DNA of 64,000 bases from positions 34,776,130 through 34,840,129 of the forward strand of contig NC_079206.1 in the NCBI RefSeq assembly GCF_026745355.1. Direction: 5' to 3'. The notes under the pieces are model-generated. The model was not told the DNA's origin. It searched no databases and worked only from the letters and a program-made list of their open reading frames with translations. Shown in pieces: positions 1 through 11,849 of this stretch. Origin of the DNA: Beta vulgaris subsp. vulgaris (Eukaryota > Streptophyta > Magnoliopsida > Caryophyllales > Amaranthaceae). The position numbers were made by a program, and so were the translations under genes. The first letter of the stretch is position 1, and each line of letters opens with the position of its first letter.

Positions 1-125
1 GGGCCAGTCTCCAGACCTGACCGAAACCTGACCTAGGATTACCCAAACCTGACCGGCACCTGGCAAGATTATATACTGACCTGACCAGACAGACCTGCAT
101 TCAAACTCGACCCCGACCATACTCA
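1..125. repeat. CCTGACC-rich subterminal repeat block
   Basis: Short words such as ACCTGACC, AAACCTGACC and GACCAGAC recur. The block aligns by eye with 6588-6643, which has the same order of words. It is read as the inner side of a hAT left terminal region. Confidence 0.5.
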
Positions 126-1655
126 ACTAGATATTACTATAATTCAATTATTTTTTTAATATCTATAAAATCATTTCAATATATAAATTTATAAATTTTC
201 TTACATTTAATAATTAATTAAATAAAAAAATAAATTACATTTAATTTAAGAGTTCAACTTTAAATATCATGTACTTGTTTATATTTTCTATAATTACCTA
301 ATATCCCCATTTTCAAATAATATTAAAAAACATCTTATTAAACCTTATACTCCAAATTTATTATCCCATTTTAATATTCTACTAAATTTACCTCATTTAG
401 TCTATCATTTTTTCTACAAAATTATCTCATTTTAACTTTATACCAAATAATATCTCAAATTCTCATAACACTATACTAAACAACAACATTTGAGCTCATA
501 AAAAATCTGCAATTATAATAAATTATACAAAAAAAATCAAGATTTAGTGAAATTACATAAAAATCACACAAAAAAGAATAAATGTGAAATTACGTAAAAA
601 TCACAGAAAATTAATGAACACAAAAATTAACAAATTAAGCTAAAATATGGAAAAAATGTCTTGAACAAAAACTAGATCTGGTTGGCAAGGGATGGCGGAT
701 GTTGGTGGTGGTGAAGAGGTGACGAATAAGGTGGTTGAGTCTTCGACGAACACGATTGACGAGCAAAGATCGACGGCCGACAACCGACGACAACGAACGA
801 AGAACGACGACGACGAACGAAGAGCGAAGACGAAGGAGCGAAGACAAAGGAGCGAAGAGCGAAGATGAAGGAGCGAAGCACGAAGACAAAGGAGCGAAGA
901 GCGTCGATTCAGCGAGTATGATGAGAGGTGAACGAACACATTGGTTGTGGAGGATGAGAGAGACTAGCAGACGAGAGTGAGAGATGAGAGAGAAAGAGCA
1001 TCGAAAAAGGGAGGAAGGGTGGTGGTGGCCGAGAGCAGCGCAATGGAAGGAGCAGAATTTTCGGCAAGGACAGAGAAGAATGAATGAGCAGTTGGGAAGG
1101 AGCAGAGAAATAGGATTTTTAGGCTTGGAGGAGAGATGGGAGAAGGTAATAGGATAGGAGACGATCTAACGGTTCAGATTGTTTTATGACATGTATCAAC
1201 GGTTAGTATTCATGATCCATGTGCTTTATGTTATTTTCTTGTGTGCCATTGATTATGATAATCTAACGGTTTAGATTTTGCCCATTAGATGATTTTGGAT
1301 TTTGCCTTAAGAAAACAAATAATCCTACCAAAGTATTATTCATAACAACTAATCTTCATGCTCCACATCCCTAAACCCCAAATCTCATACCTTATAACCC
1401 CATTTTCAAATAATAATATAATTATTTATAGTAGTAATCTGATATCCACTAATTGATCTTATATTCGTAGTCAATATATAATACTAATTATATTATCATT
1501 AGTTATACTATTAGAGCATATTAAGAGTCTATACTCATTAATAATCAATCGCGTATTAGTTAGAACGGTTCCAATATTATTATATCGTACTAAAGTATTT
1601 AAGTCTACTGATAAAATAGTTTGTTTATAGTCACTATATACAAAGTTAAGACATA
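126..1655. other. Non-coding interior of hAT-like element
   Basis: AT-rich DNA surrounds a purine-rich stretch at about 735-1140 made of GACGACGAACGAAGAGC-like words. Short ORFs there are low-complexity and not credible as genes. Positions about 1430-1590 match 8830-8990 in the next element. No RNA gene or regulatory signal could be supported. Confidence 0.4.
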
Positions 1656-1914
1656 CTACCTCCGTTTCTTTTTAATTGTTATACTTTGACATTTTACACT
1701 ATTCACAAATTGCACTTTGACCCTCGTTTGTGATTTATACGTGAACAAATACATAGTCATGTGGGATCTTGATAGATTCGTATTAGTATGTATTTTATTA
1801 ATATGTAGTTTTTATATTTTTTACAAATACAAAATTAGAGATATAAAGGCTCAAAGTAGTGCATCGGCATGCGTGAAAAGTGTAAGTGTAACAATTAAAA
1901 AGAAACGGAGGTAG
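1656..1914. mobile_element. Stowaway-type MITE (Tc1/mariner class)
   Basis: The ends are perfect inverted repeats of roughly 28 bp, starting CTACCTCCGTTTCTTTTT on the left and ending with its reverse complement on the right. TA dinucleotides at 1654-1655 and 1915-1916 form the target duplication. The CTCCGTTTC terminus, TA target and 259-bp size are all typical of Stowaway. The 65-aa reading frame inside is incidental. Confidence 0.85.
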
Positions 1915-2589
1915 TATAGCTCAAGTAGATTTTTTTTGTTTCAAAATACATTTCTTATAAAGACGATTAACTCAAATATTGTATTGTTATCTTAATTAGC
2001 CTATCAACTGCGAACTACCATTGACACATTCATTTAGTATAATATGTAATTTGAATCATTCAAGTAGATTTTTTGTTTATGAAACGCATTACACTCGGGA
2101 CGATTATCATAATGATTACCCACTTACATTGACTAATCATACACTAATCCATTTGTATTACTTATGTTTATACTAATGTATACTAGCTAGAAATGTAATA
2201 CATTGATCTATACACTATCTATACATTGACATATAGTCGAAATGCAATACATTAATCTATATACTAATCTAGTTTAGCCTAGTGATTACCCCCTACATTG
2301 GCTTCCGTCACGTTATACTCGTTATTAGCTTGTGTTGATCGACTTTAATCATCCTTATCACCAATTATGATCACATTATACTCGTGTTGTTTTTTGGTCA
2401 ATGATATGATATTTAAGAAACGATAATGCTTATGGACAAGGGAATAACCGAGTAACTGACTAAGTGTTAAGTTACTATATGGTTGTGCAACTTATGAATC
2501 CGACCTCGTTATAATCACTTAGGCCTCATATGAACCGTCATTGTAAACTTATGAATGTATGATTGTCATTTGTTATAGTATTATAACAT
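1915..2589. other. AT-rich DNA absent from the related copy
   Basis: This stretch plus the MITE separates two segments (to about 1590 and from about 2590) that lie side by side in the copy at 8830-9260. It holds a loosely repeated phrase around GCAATACATTAATCTATAT. No gene is seen. Confidence 0.4.
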
Positions 2590-3010
2590 ATTAAGTGTCG
2601 TTATACTAATTTATAATCAATAGAGTATTAGATTGGTTTTACAATTATTTTAATATAAATCATATATCAAAATGATTCAAAATATTAGTATTTATATTGT
2701 TATTGTTATTGTTAGTATTCCTGTTCTTATTTGTATTACTATTATTATTGTTAGCCTCATTACTATTACTGTTATTATTTGTATTTTTACCTTTTATCAT
2801 TGTCGCTTTATGTTTATTAGTATTATTATTCTCATTACCATCATAGCTATTTACAAACTTATATATCAATCATAATACTTATAATAATAAATCATTATAT
2901 AAAGTTTGAATTAATCGTCTACTCGTTATTATTGTCGTTGGTTATAATATATAATATTACAACATATGAAGAGTCGTTCTACTCCTTTAGTCATTAGAGT
3001 TGTTTTACGC
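2590..3010. repeat. Dispersed repeat R, copy 1
   Basis: A run beginning TAATCAATAGAGTATTAGAT and continuing through TATTGTTATTGTTAG-type DNA to GTCGCTTTATGTTTATTAG is repeated with a few differences at 9003-9400 and, shorter, at 10317-10535. Its AT-rich near-simple composition gives spurious ORFs on both strands. It is interior sequence shared by non-autonomous elements. Confidence 0.7.
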
Positions 3011-3599
3011 TGTTGATTATTTGAAATAAGAGTTGACTAAGAGTCTAAGAGAATACACTAAACATCACGATAATCAATATAATGTTTTTATTGGTTTTTC
3101 ATTGTCATCCATATATTTATCGCATACACACATATGTATATATATGTTGATCTTAATAATTTTATTAATATGATTTGTTTACAAAATTCATAACAAAATC
3201 AAGATGGCCCGATTAGGAGTTACACGAAGTTGAATTGACGTTCAATAGCGAACGGACGCGATGTTTCACAATGATCGAACTAAGGTCATTAATAATTCAA
3301 CCCGAATACAATTGACTTAATGCAACCGTACATGAAACCTAAATACGACATGTGCAAACTCGATAAAAAAAATGTAAATGGGTGATCATACCCGGGAATG
3401 GATGCACTTGTAAATGGAATGCTCAGACCTGTTCGGCACTCGGGAATCCAATGATTCAAATGTGTTCGACCCAGTTGAACAAAAGCTGACCAATCAAGAC
3501 ATGGGGCACTGACAATCAGAATGCTGACCTGTCCGGCTCTGACCTGGTTCGCCGTGGGTATACCCAAAATCTGTTTGAGAACCTATTTTGACACCACTA

Positions 3600-3864
3600 T
3601 TTGGCCCTGACGATGCTTTTATTTATGATCTGACATTGGAAAATTAGTAGGCGGTCTTCCAAACGTCCCTGATTGTTGGCCATAATTACATTATCAACAC
3701 TCTTCCCCACAAAATCGGCCCACAGAACAACTCTTAATGAAGAAAGCTTATTAGTGGGTAGTGATGATGTCAAATGTGAATCATTGGTGTCAATTTATCA
3801 CATAAGAGGCAAGACATTTTACACAACACAATGACATATGACTATATTTGGTATTATGTAAATT
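3600..3864. other. Unassigned spacer
   Basis: Unique-looking DNA between the hAT-like end and the following LTR-like region. No ORF, RNA or repeat recognised. Confidence 0.3.
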
Positions 3865-4474
3865 GTAACGCGTCGATCCTCTAAATATGATAATAAGTAG
3901 CTTAATATAATATTCTCATAATTTGACTAGAAATTTCGGCACAGTTTCCTCTCTAATTTAGACAACCCAAGTATGGCAAATAATTTAAACATGTTACAAA
4001 CTTACTAATATAAAATATTCTCAATCACAAGATCGAAAGTCGTCGACGCTTTAGCAGAAGCAACCTCAAAAGGGAATCGGGGAATCCAAACAACACAAAC
4101 CCATCAAATCCGCTCAATATAACAACTCATATATAAGAAATAATAATAACAAATTTATATACGTAAACCCAAATAAAATTTACATCTCAAACTCCTTACA
4201 ACACAAAGTTTTTTCAAGAACCGTTGTTCTCACCTCAACATCTTGAAACCCTAAAATCTGCTTTAGCACCAACTGCTTACTATACAAAGTACATGGATCA
4301 TCACAGGTTCAAACCCAATAGGGAAAGAACAAAGAAGCACAAAACAAACACAAATAAATACAATGCACGTCAGCAAAAGCTAAGTGCCGACACTCGCATG
4401 TTAAACAACAACAAAAGATAAAGAAGCACATATATATGTACACAGTCTAGGAAAACATTAACGCAATTAAATTT

Positions 4475-4728
<254 letters not shown>

Positions 4729-5035
4729 TTCTCAAGATTTCTTTTTCTAATTCTTGTCGGTTTTAATCTATATCCATACAATTAGTATAAACCCAAAGTT
4801 CATACTCAAAAGCCGAATTAATTACACTTAATGCTCATCACACTTAGATTCTCAATTACGTTACTTAAAATTTCACCATGTAAAACCACAAAAAGAAGAA
4901 TGCAATCAAAATCGAATCGTAGATGAGTTTTACACCTCCAATCACACAACAATTAAATAATAAATTAATGTGTTCTAGATTCTACATAACTTTAAACAAT
5001 TACAATATAGATTATAAGTTCTTTAGAGAGTAGCC

Positions 5036-5380
5036 ACAACTAATTAAATCCCTAAATCTAAGTAGATCCAGGAGACCCTGTCAATCTATTATAAAACGAA
5101 CGATAGACCCGGGAGATCCTGCCAGTCAAATCATTGTAAACCCGAGAGACCCTGTTGGTTTACTACTTTAATGGCCATAAAATAACCTCTAGTGTGTGTG
5201 CACACCCCCAACTTTAGCTTTTTTATGGTGACCCGGGGGCCCCTACCAATCACGCCAATGTTATGGACGGTTCAAAAATCTTGCCACATACAGCGATTAT
5301 CAATGAATAAAACTTGGGGAATTCGGGAGCCCTTGACAATCCACAATCAACAATTATAGGCCCGGGAGACCCTGCCAACC
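5036..5380. repeat. Degenerate GGGAGACCCTGCC repeat
   Basis: A motif close to CCCGGGAGACCCTGCCAATC recurs about six times at irregular spacing (near 5068, 5108, 5141, 5231, 5325, 5362) with point changes. Such diverged short repeats are common in long gypsy LTRs. Confidence 0.6.
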
Positions 5381-5879
5381 ATATCATACTATCTTCACAA
5401 ATTCGATGAAGATAAAAGAAATAATTACCACACCTCCAATAGTTACTACACATAATCTTTCCCTTTATGTTAGTAGTATAGTTAGGAAACCAACAACAAG
5501 GTTATCATCTCTCTTTCACAATGATCCAAAAATGAATGATCTTTTTAAGAATCAATCAAATCAAATTTCTCAAGGTTCCATAATATGACGAGCTGATCCA
5601 TTGATTTAATAACACTATAGCTTAAACCATATATTTTAATCGAAATACATTACATACAACATCCATTTCAAGTAAAACTAGGAAATGACAAACAAGTTCA
5701 TTCCTTAAAGTTTAATATTTACTTCAATAATGTCAAACGAACAGTATAATTTATAAATCCCCCATTGTTACCGTTAAACAACTCCATTGATTTGTCATAG
5801 TGACCATCTATTGCATCATTTATGGGTTATCAACTCAGTCTAGATAAAAAGGACACGACCACTACAAAAAATTTTTGGC

Positions 5880-6510
5880 TATAGAGGCACATCATTTGGC
5901 CGACTTGCCTCTAAAATCCCCTTTTACCATCACATAAACATGGTTGCCTCTAATTAAATGCTTTTTAGTGTCAAGTATATTCTGGTGCCTCTAAAGATAC
6001 ATTTTAGCATCAGATGAATGTTGGTTGCCTCTAAAACCATGTTTTTAGCATCACATGAATATTGGTTGTCTCTAAATCCGTATTTTTAGCATCACATGAA
6101 TTTAATTGTCTCTAAAGCCATTTTTTTTAGCATCAACTGTAGTTAGTTGTCTCCAAAAGCCATGTATTTAGTGTCACATGACTTTAGTTATCTCTAAAGC
6201 CATTTTTTTCAGCATCAACTGTAGTTAGTTGTCTCTAAAGCCATGTATTTAGCGTCACATGAATTTAGTTGTCTCTAAAGCCATTTTTTCAGCATCAACT
6301 GTAGTTAGTTGTCTCTAAAGCCATGTATTTAGCGTCACATGACTTTAGTTGTCTCTAAAGCCATTTTTTCAGCATCAACTATAGTTAGTTGTCTATAAAG
6401 CCATGTATTTAACGTCACATGAATTTAGTTGTCTCGATAGCCATTTTTTTTAGCATCACATAGATTATTGTTGCATCTAAAGATATTTTTTAGTGTCACT
6501 TGAATTGTCG
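5880..6510. repeat. Left subterminal array, 80-bp dimer
   Basis: Two about 40-bp units alternate: one with CCATGTATTTAGCGTCACATG, the other with CCATTTTTTCAGCATCAACT, both preceded by TTAGTTGTCTCTAAAG. CCATGTATTT recurs at 6160, 6241, 6321 and 6401, giving an 80-bp dimer period; outer units are more diverged. This is the CACTA subterminal region. Confidence 0.85.
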
Positions 6511-6511
6511 T

Positions 6512-6745
6512 TAGTGGTGTCAAAAACTCTTATGACTGCTAGGTCAACCTGATATTTGAACTGATTTGAACCTGGTTCGACCTGTGAGGGTCAATCTCTA
6601 GACCTGATCGAAACCTAACCTGGGATTACCCAGACCTGACCGTAGTGGTGTCAGAAACAGATCTGACCGCGGGATCAACCTGATTCTGACCTGACTTGAA
6701 CCTGGTTCGACCTGTGAGGGTCAGTCCTCAAACCTGACCAGTTTT
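6512..6745 (+). mobile_element. Two tandem hAT-like left termini
   Basis: TAGTGGTGTCAAAAAC at 6512 and TAGTGGTGTCAGAAACAG at 6643 each start a similar stretch containing GAACCTGGTTCGACCTGTGA and CCTGACC words. They match the end at 3599 in inverse orientation and the block at 1-125 in direct orientation. No matching right end was found before 11846, so these are remnants. Confidence 0.55.
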
Positions 6746-8676
6746 CATTTTCTTTATGAGGATCCACCCCTTGCGTATTTATTTTGGTTATTTGGATCAA
6801 AAGCAATATAATATTTGGTTTAGGTTTTCAGCATTTATGACTAGTTAGTGTATGTTTCTTTTATAAAAAAAGGTATGAGAAAAAATATCTCAATTGTAAC
6901 TATAAAAAAAATCATAACTAAAAAATTAATAAGATAATTATCGAGCTCCTCATGAGTTAATCAAGATGAGTTGGATCTTGCTTAACTCCACTCCTTTTGC
7001 ATTTAAGTCAAGTGAACTTGAGCTGAACTTTGAATAATTTAACTGAGTTGAACATAAGCTACTTGTGAGCATTTAAACTCGATTAGCCCCTAATTCAAGT
7101 TCGATATGTCTACTTTAGGGCTAACAAATTCATATTAGTTAATGATCAGTTTAGATTAGTGAAAATGGCACACTCTACTCTAGTATGACAAATCAGATAG
7201 CATATTGTACGTGGCCCCTTTGTCAAAAATTGTGAAAGTGGAGAAAGTCACGAGATGGCGTATTGTGAAAGACAACATATCTTATTTGTAAGATAATCAA
7301 AACATCAAAGGAAATAAAAAGTTCAAGAAATCATTGTATTAAGAAAAATAACCTATTAAATGCAAAACATTATACATTGATTATCAATTGTGATCAAGAT
7401 CTGCATGTGAAGATGGGACCGATTAACTAAGCAATTAGAATAACTAAATTAGAATAACTTATGGAATCCAAATATGAAACTAACCAAACCCTTTAATAAA
7501 AAACAAAGAATAAAGAAAACTACTTATGGAATTCAAATACAATATTAATAGCATCTATATTCTAATTCAAACAATACAAATATTTTTTTTCCTTATAGTT
7601 CACACATATTACTATCATCAAGATAAAAATGCAACTTCCTTCCGAAATTGTCAAATCCATAACTTTGATTCCGATTCTAAAATAAGATAGTAATTATTAC
7701 TAAACAGGATTTAAATTGATACAGAATTTTACCGGAAAATAAAAACAAACTCGATCAATCAAACGACATTTTAATACACAGATCTAATGCCCCACCAATC
7801 AGGCAATCACAATGATCTAATTTCTAAGCTAACTAAAAATTGAGCAACAACAAGGAAAACGCAGACTTCACGGCAATAGCAGGCCACCAGTAGTTGCACA
7901 CCTCGCGGCGGCGCGCCGAACATCAATGTTGGAGGCAGACGAAACCGCAAGAGAGAGGAAATGGGATACGGAACAACCAGCAACAGCAGCACCGACAAGG
8001 CTCTGGTTATAGGGAAATCGACGAGCGACGAGCGAAGATCGACACCACAGAACCGCGTAAAACACTAACCACCAACACTTCTACCACCACCACCACATAA
8101 CCGCCCTCACCACCATGAACCCGACCACCATAGACACCACCGACACCGCCTTAACCTAACAAAACAAACCACCAAAACTCAAATTTGAACTGCAAAGCCC
8201 TAATTCAAGGACAGAGAAAAACGTTTCTTAATACTTTGAAGAAATATTTGATGAAGATAATGAAAGGAGATAGAAGGATGGTGGTGCTAACCCACTAATT
8301 CGAACCCAGATATGAGATTTTGGGGGTGCTTAAGTAAGGTGGTGTGGTGGTTGTCAAAGTGGGTGGTGGTGGAGAATGGAGCGAAAGAGATGGTCGTAGG
8401 TGGTGGAGAGAGGGTCGAGGTCGCCGGTTTTGGGTTTAGTATGAGAGAAATGATAGAAATTTAGGGTTTCATTATAGAGTTTGTTTTTGTAGGGGGTTGA
8501 TCTGGGGTTGTTTCAACTGTTGGATTAGATCTAATGGTTAGGATAGAAAGAAAGGAGAGATGAGAATTTCTGAAAAAGAAGGAGAAATTGGATCATTTTG
8601 GACCATTTGATCAATAAGATTTTTGCTCTTTTACAAATCAAAGGCAGTTAACAATTATTGAATAACCAATACAATA

Positions 8677-8722
<46 letters not shown>

Positions 8723-8829
8723 TTTATTATCATTATTATCATCATCATTTATATTATAATTGTTATTGTTATCATGTTATTTTATTATTATTATTTCGAA
8801 TCATAATGCTTACCATAATCGAGTCATTA
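6746..8829. other. Gene-free interior of CACTA element
   Basis: AT-rich DNA to about 7800, then a stretch at 7880-8160 rich in GCGACGAGCGAAG and CCACCACC words, then G-rich DNA at 8280-8450 and a TTA microsatellite at 8676-8740. The small overlapping ORFs near 7807-8100 are low-complexity and unsupported. Parts resemble 735-1320 in style, consistent with a shared non-autonomous element family. Confidence 0.4.
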
Positions 8830-9400
8830 AAATTTTATATAAATCAGTAATTGATCGTATACTGGTAGTTAATATATAATACTCATTATTATCGTTAGTT
8901 ATACTATTTTAGCATATGAAGAGTCGATACTCATTAATAATCATTCACGTATTAGCTAGAATGGTTCCAATATTATTATATCGTACTGTCGCTATACTAA
9001 ATAATCAATAGAATATTAGATTGGTTTTACAATTATTTTGATATCAATTTTATATATTAAAATGATTCAACATATTAGTATTTATAATTGTTATTGTTAT
9101 TGTTAGTATTCCTGTTCTTATTTGTATTACTATTGCTACTATTACTGTTATTATTTGTATTTTTAGCTATTATCGTTGTCGCTTTATGTTTATTAGTATT
9201 ATTATTCTCATTACCATCATAGCTATTTACAAACTTATATATCAATCATAATGCTTATAATAATAAATCATTTATATAAAGTTTGGAATTGATCGTCTAC
9301 TTGTTATTATTGTAGTTGGTTATAATATATAATATTAAAACATATGAAGAGTCGTTCTACTTTTTTTTACTCATTAATGTGGTTTTACGCATTTGATTAT
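8830..9400. repeat. Dispersed repeat R, copy 2
   Basis: This copy is continuous across the point where copy 1 is interrupted at about 1590-2590. It shares TCCAATATTATTATATCGTAC with copy 1 and then runs directly into the segment matching 2590-3010. Confidence 0.75.
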
Positions 9401-9439
9401 TCATCTTAGTAAAACACAACTTAATATGGGTACAATATA

Positions 9440-10316
9440 ATTTCGTCTACTGTATGGTTAAGCATGCCGCCTTGGATGAGGGCTAGCTGGTCGGTGACCT
9501 CAATCTTAATGTCGTTTTAGCCAACGCACAACCAGCTAGGGACAAAGTTTGTGCTCCCAAGGAGTCATTCTCTCGTATCAGCACCAGTCCCATCGTTTGA
9601 GTTCCTTGTCAATTCGCGACTCTTGTCAATTGTGGCGACCAATGTCGTGAACTCCTTGATAAGAGGAGCAAACACATTCCATGGCGTGCTGACGACTAAC
9701 CATGTGCAGGATGAAGACCATGTAAGTAATCCATACTATAATTATGCTTCTAAGCCTTTTTTGACAGGGACATCGCAACGGCGTTGAGGACAATTGGAAC
9801 ATGTAGACCTCCTGAGAAGGGAGTTGGCACATGTCTAGACAATGATTTCTAAAATTCTAGAGGTACCATCAACTTTGGAGAAGGTAGCTCCATGTAGTTA
9901 TACAGCCTTTGCAGATCATATTGCACTAATGGAGATTCCAAATAAGTGTATGTATTGTTCAACCTATGAAGTTCTATGATAGGACGTCTGATCTGATCTT
10001 ATCCATGTAGGTATGATTCATCAACAAAGAAAATAATTTGACCAAGGTAGGCTTAATGGAAGTAGTGTTGTCCTTAAAATTACAGAAGTCAGTAGAAAGC
10101 ACCAAGGACATAGTTCTCTTGGGATCAGGCGGGGGAAGCACTTGAATTGGAATGGGAGGTTTTGTAACTGTAGCAGCACTAGGAGTATGGATAGAGCTGA
10201 AGGAGGTGGTTTTATTTACTTTTACATGACGATGAAGGTCATCCACAAAGGGGGCACTGTCCCGATAGATAACTTATTTCTTATGGAAGACAATGATAAA
10301 ATAATAAGAAAAATTA
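9440..10316 (-). pseudogene. Degenerate unrecognised coding remnant
   Basis: The clearest open stretch is minus 10246-9974 (90 aa), containing PPPDPKRTMSLVLSTDF and KPTLVKLFSLLMNH, which read as ordinary globular protein rather than translated repeat. The same strand downstream to about 9470 keeps protein-like pieces separated by stops and frameshifts. I do not recognise the family. Its place inside a CACTA element suggests a decayed accessory (TNPA-like) gene or a captured fragment, but that is guesswork. Confidence 0.3.
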
Positions 10317-10535
10317 TAATCAATAGAATATTAGATTGGTTTTACAATTATTTTGATATCAATTTTATATTAAAATGATTCAACATATTAGTATTTATAT
10401 TGTTATTGTTAGTATTCATGTTCATATTTCTATTACTATTGCTACTATTACTGTTATTATTTGTATTTTTACCTATTATCGTTGTCGCTTTATGTTTATT
10501 AGTATTATTATTCTCATTAGTATTATTATGGTTGG
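10317..10535. repeat. Dispersed repeat R, copy 3 (partial)
   Basis: Starts with AATCAATAGAATATTAGATT, as in copy 2, and ends after GTTTATTAGTATTATTATTC where G-rich unrelated DNA begins. Confidence 0.75.
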
Positions 10536-10539
10536 GGGT

Positions 10540-11194
10540 GGGTCCGAGGGTGAGGGGTGGGGGGTTTGAAGTTAGGGTTTGGTTTGTTTTTAGGTGGCGG
10601 CGGTTAGGGTTTGGGGTTAAGTGGTTGGGGTTGGTGCTGCGCTGGGCGGTGGTGGCGGTGGTGGAAAGCTGTGGTCTTCATTCTTTTTTGTTTCTCGTTT
10701 TTTTGTTTCTATTTTTTCATGCCATTTTTTATTTTTCCTTTTTTTCGTTTTAAATTTTGATTTTAAATTTAGGCCCTTTTTCTGATTTTTTTTGGCGTTG
10801 CAGCCGTAAATAATGGCGGCGCCGGCGGTGGTAGGGAAGACTGGCGGCGGCAGTGGTCAGGCTGGGACCAACACGGAGTGGGTATAGGATGTTCAATTTC
10901 TGGGTTCAAATTCGAGGAATTACAAAACTAGAATTTTTGGCATTTATTGATTTATTTGTAAATTTTTTTTTGATTGAATTGTATTTTTTAGTTTAAAGTT
11001 GTAGAAACTACTTTTAAGCTGTATTTGTTTTAAGTTGTATGAGATAATAAAAATTATTAATAAAAATATAGTTTGTTAATTTATTGTTGTTTATTATTTT
11101 TTTTAATGACAATGTAGTTTATTATAATTAGATTGTAAAAAAAAGAAATTAGCAATTATGTTTAGTTGTTAATTTCTTTTTTTTTTAAGTTTTT
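10540..11194. other. Gene-free stretch, G-rich then T-rich
   Basis: 10540-10670 is made of GGTGGGGTTTGGGG-like words; 10690-10800 and 10930-11190 are T-rich. Nothing with coding or RNA character is seen. It may be interior of the CACTA that ends at 11415. Confidence 0.35.
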
Positions 11195-11415
11195 TAATCA
11201 CATTTGCGACCAGATTTATGGTCGTAGATGACTAGCAATTGAGACCAGATTTAAATCTGGTCGCAAAAGGTTTTTACGACGAGTTTTTTTAAATATTAAT
11301 TGCGACGAAGCCTTTTACGACCACTTGCGACCACATACGTTTCTGGCCGTTTCTGGCCGTAAAAGGCTTTTTACGACCAGAAATCTGGTCGTAAATAGCA
11401 GTTTTTCTTATAGTG
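11195..11415. mobile_element. Right end of a second CACTA element
   Basis: It ends GCAGTTTTTCTTATAGTG at 11415; the reverse complement CACTATAAGAAAAACTGC is a common CACTA terminus. The preceding 200 bp carry subterminal repeats of GCGACCAGATTT and TTTTACGACCA, including a perfect 20-bp palindrome at 11243-11262. A matching left end (CACTATAAGAAAA) was not found in the window, so the element is truncated or rearranged. Confidence 0.6.
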
Positions 11416-11830
11416 ACTAGTGATTAGGGGCAACCTATAATTAGCGACTGACTGATGGTCGCCTCTAAATGTAAGTGGCTTTAGCAACACTTCAAGTTTT
11501 GTGCCTGAAAAAGGTGGCATTAGGGGCAACCAACAATTAGCGACAAGCATATGGTTGCCTCTAAACATAAGTGTCTTTAGCAACACCATAACTTGTCTGT
11601 CTCTAAAAGGTGGCATTAGGGGCAACCAACAATTAGCGACAAGCATATGGTTGCCTCTAAACATAAGTGTCTTTAGCAACACCATAACTTGTCTGTCTCT
11701 AAAAGGTGGCATTAGGGACAACCTATAATTAGCGACGGACTAATTAGAGGCAGCAAGAAAATTGCTTCTAAACACCATTAGAGGCTACAAATATATATTT
11801 AGATGCAATTTTGGCTTGCCTCTATATGTA
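11416..11830. repeat. Right subterminal array, 96-bp period
   Basis: GGTGGCATTAGG recurs at 11513, 11609 and 11705, an exact 96-bp spacing; two middle units look identical. Each unit holds GGGGCAACCAACAATTAGCG and TATGGTTGCCTCTAAACATA. Overlapping ORFs on both strands come from the repeat. It is the right-hand subterminal region of the CACTA ending at 11846. Confidence 0.9.
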
Positions 11831-11849
11831 GTTTTTTTTTGTAGTGGAC

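Larger units (their letters stand above)
1..3599. mobile_element. hAT-like non-autonomous element, left end outside window
   Basis: The right end is seen directly: the sequence finishes in TTTTGACACCACTA at 3599, the reverse complement of TAGTGGTGTCAAAA, a terminus typical of hAT elements. The same terminus in the opposite orientation occurs at 6512 and 6643. Positions 1-125 and 3420-3560 are rich in CCTGACC/GGTCAG words, as expected of subterminal binding repeats. No transposase is visible, so it would depend on a relative for movement. The 8 bp after the end (3600-3607) would be the target duplication, but the other end is outside. The boundary at 3599 is fairly secure; that 1-3599 is a single element is inference. 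Confidence 0.5.
5860..11846. mobile_element. CACTA (En/Spm) element, non-autonomous, 5987 bp
   Basis: The left end is CACTACAAAAAA at 5860 and the right end is its reverse complement TTTTTTGTAGTG finishing at 11846. GAC at 5857-5859 and again at 11847-11849 is the 3-bp target duplication expected of CACTA elements. Both ends carry subterminal repeats sharing the words TTGCCTCTAAA and AGCATCA/TTAGCAACA, the likely binding sites for a CACTA accessory protein. No TNP2-type transposase is seen inside, so movement would need an enzyme supplied in trans. The interior is a patchwork of hAT-like termini (6512-6740), dispersed repeat R (8830-9400 and 10317-10535) and the right end of another CACTA (to 11415). 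Confidence 0.85.

Noticed and set aside
635..980. Overlapping S/R/L-rich and R/D/E-rich frames
   Set aside because: Low-complexity purine-rich DNA with open frames on both strands; no domain, no splice or start context.
2660..2875. Hydrophobic frame (I/V-rich) that looks like a membrane peptide
   Set aside because: It comes from near-simple TATTGTTATT DNA in repeat R; the other copies are not conserved as protein.
11371..11728. Internally repeated frames on both strands
   Set aside because: Products of the 96-bp subterminal tandem repeat.
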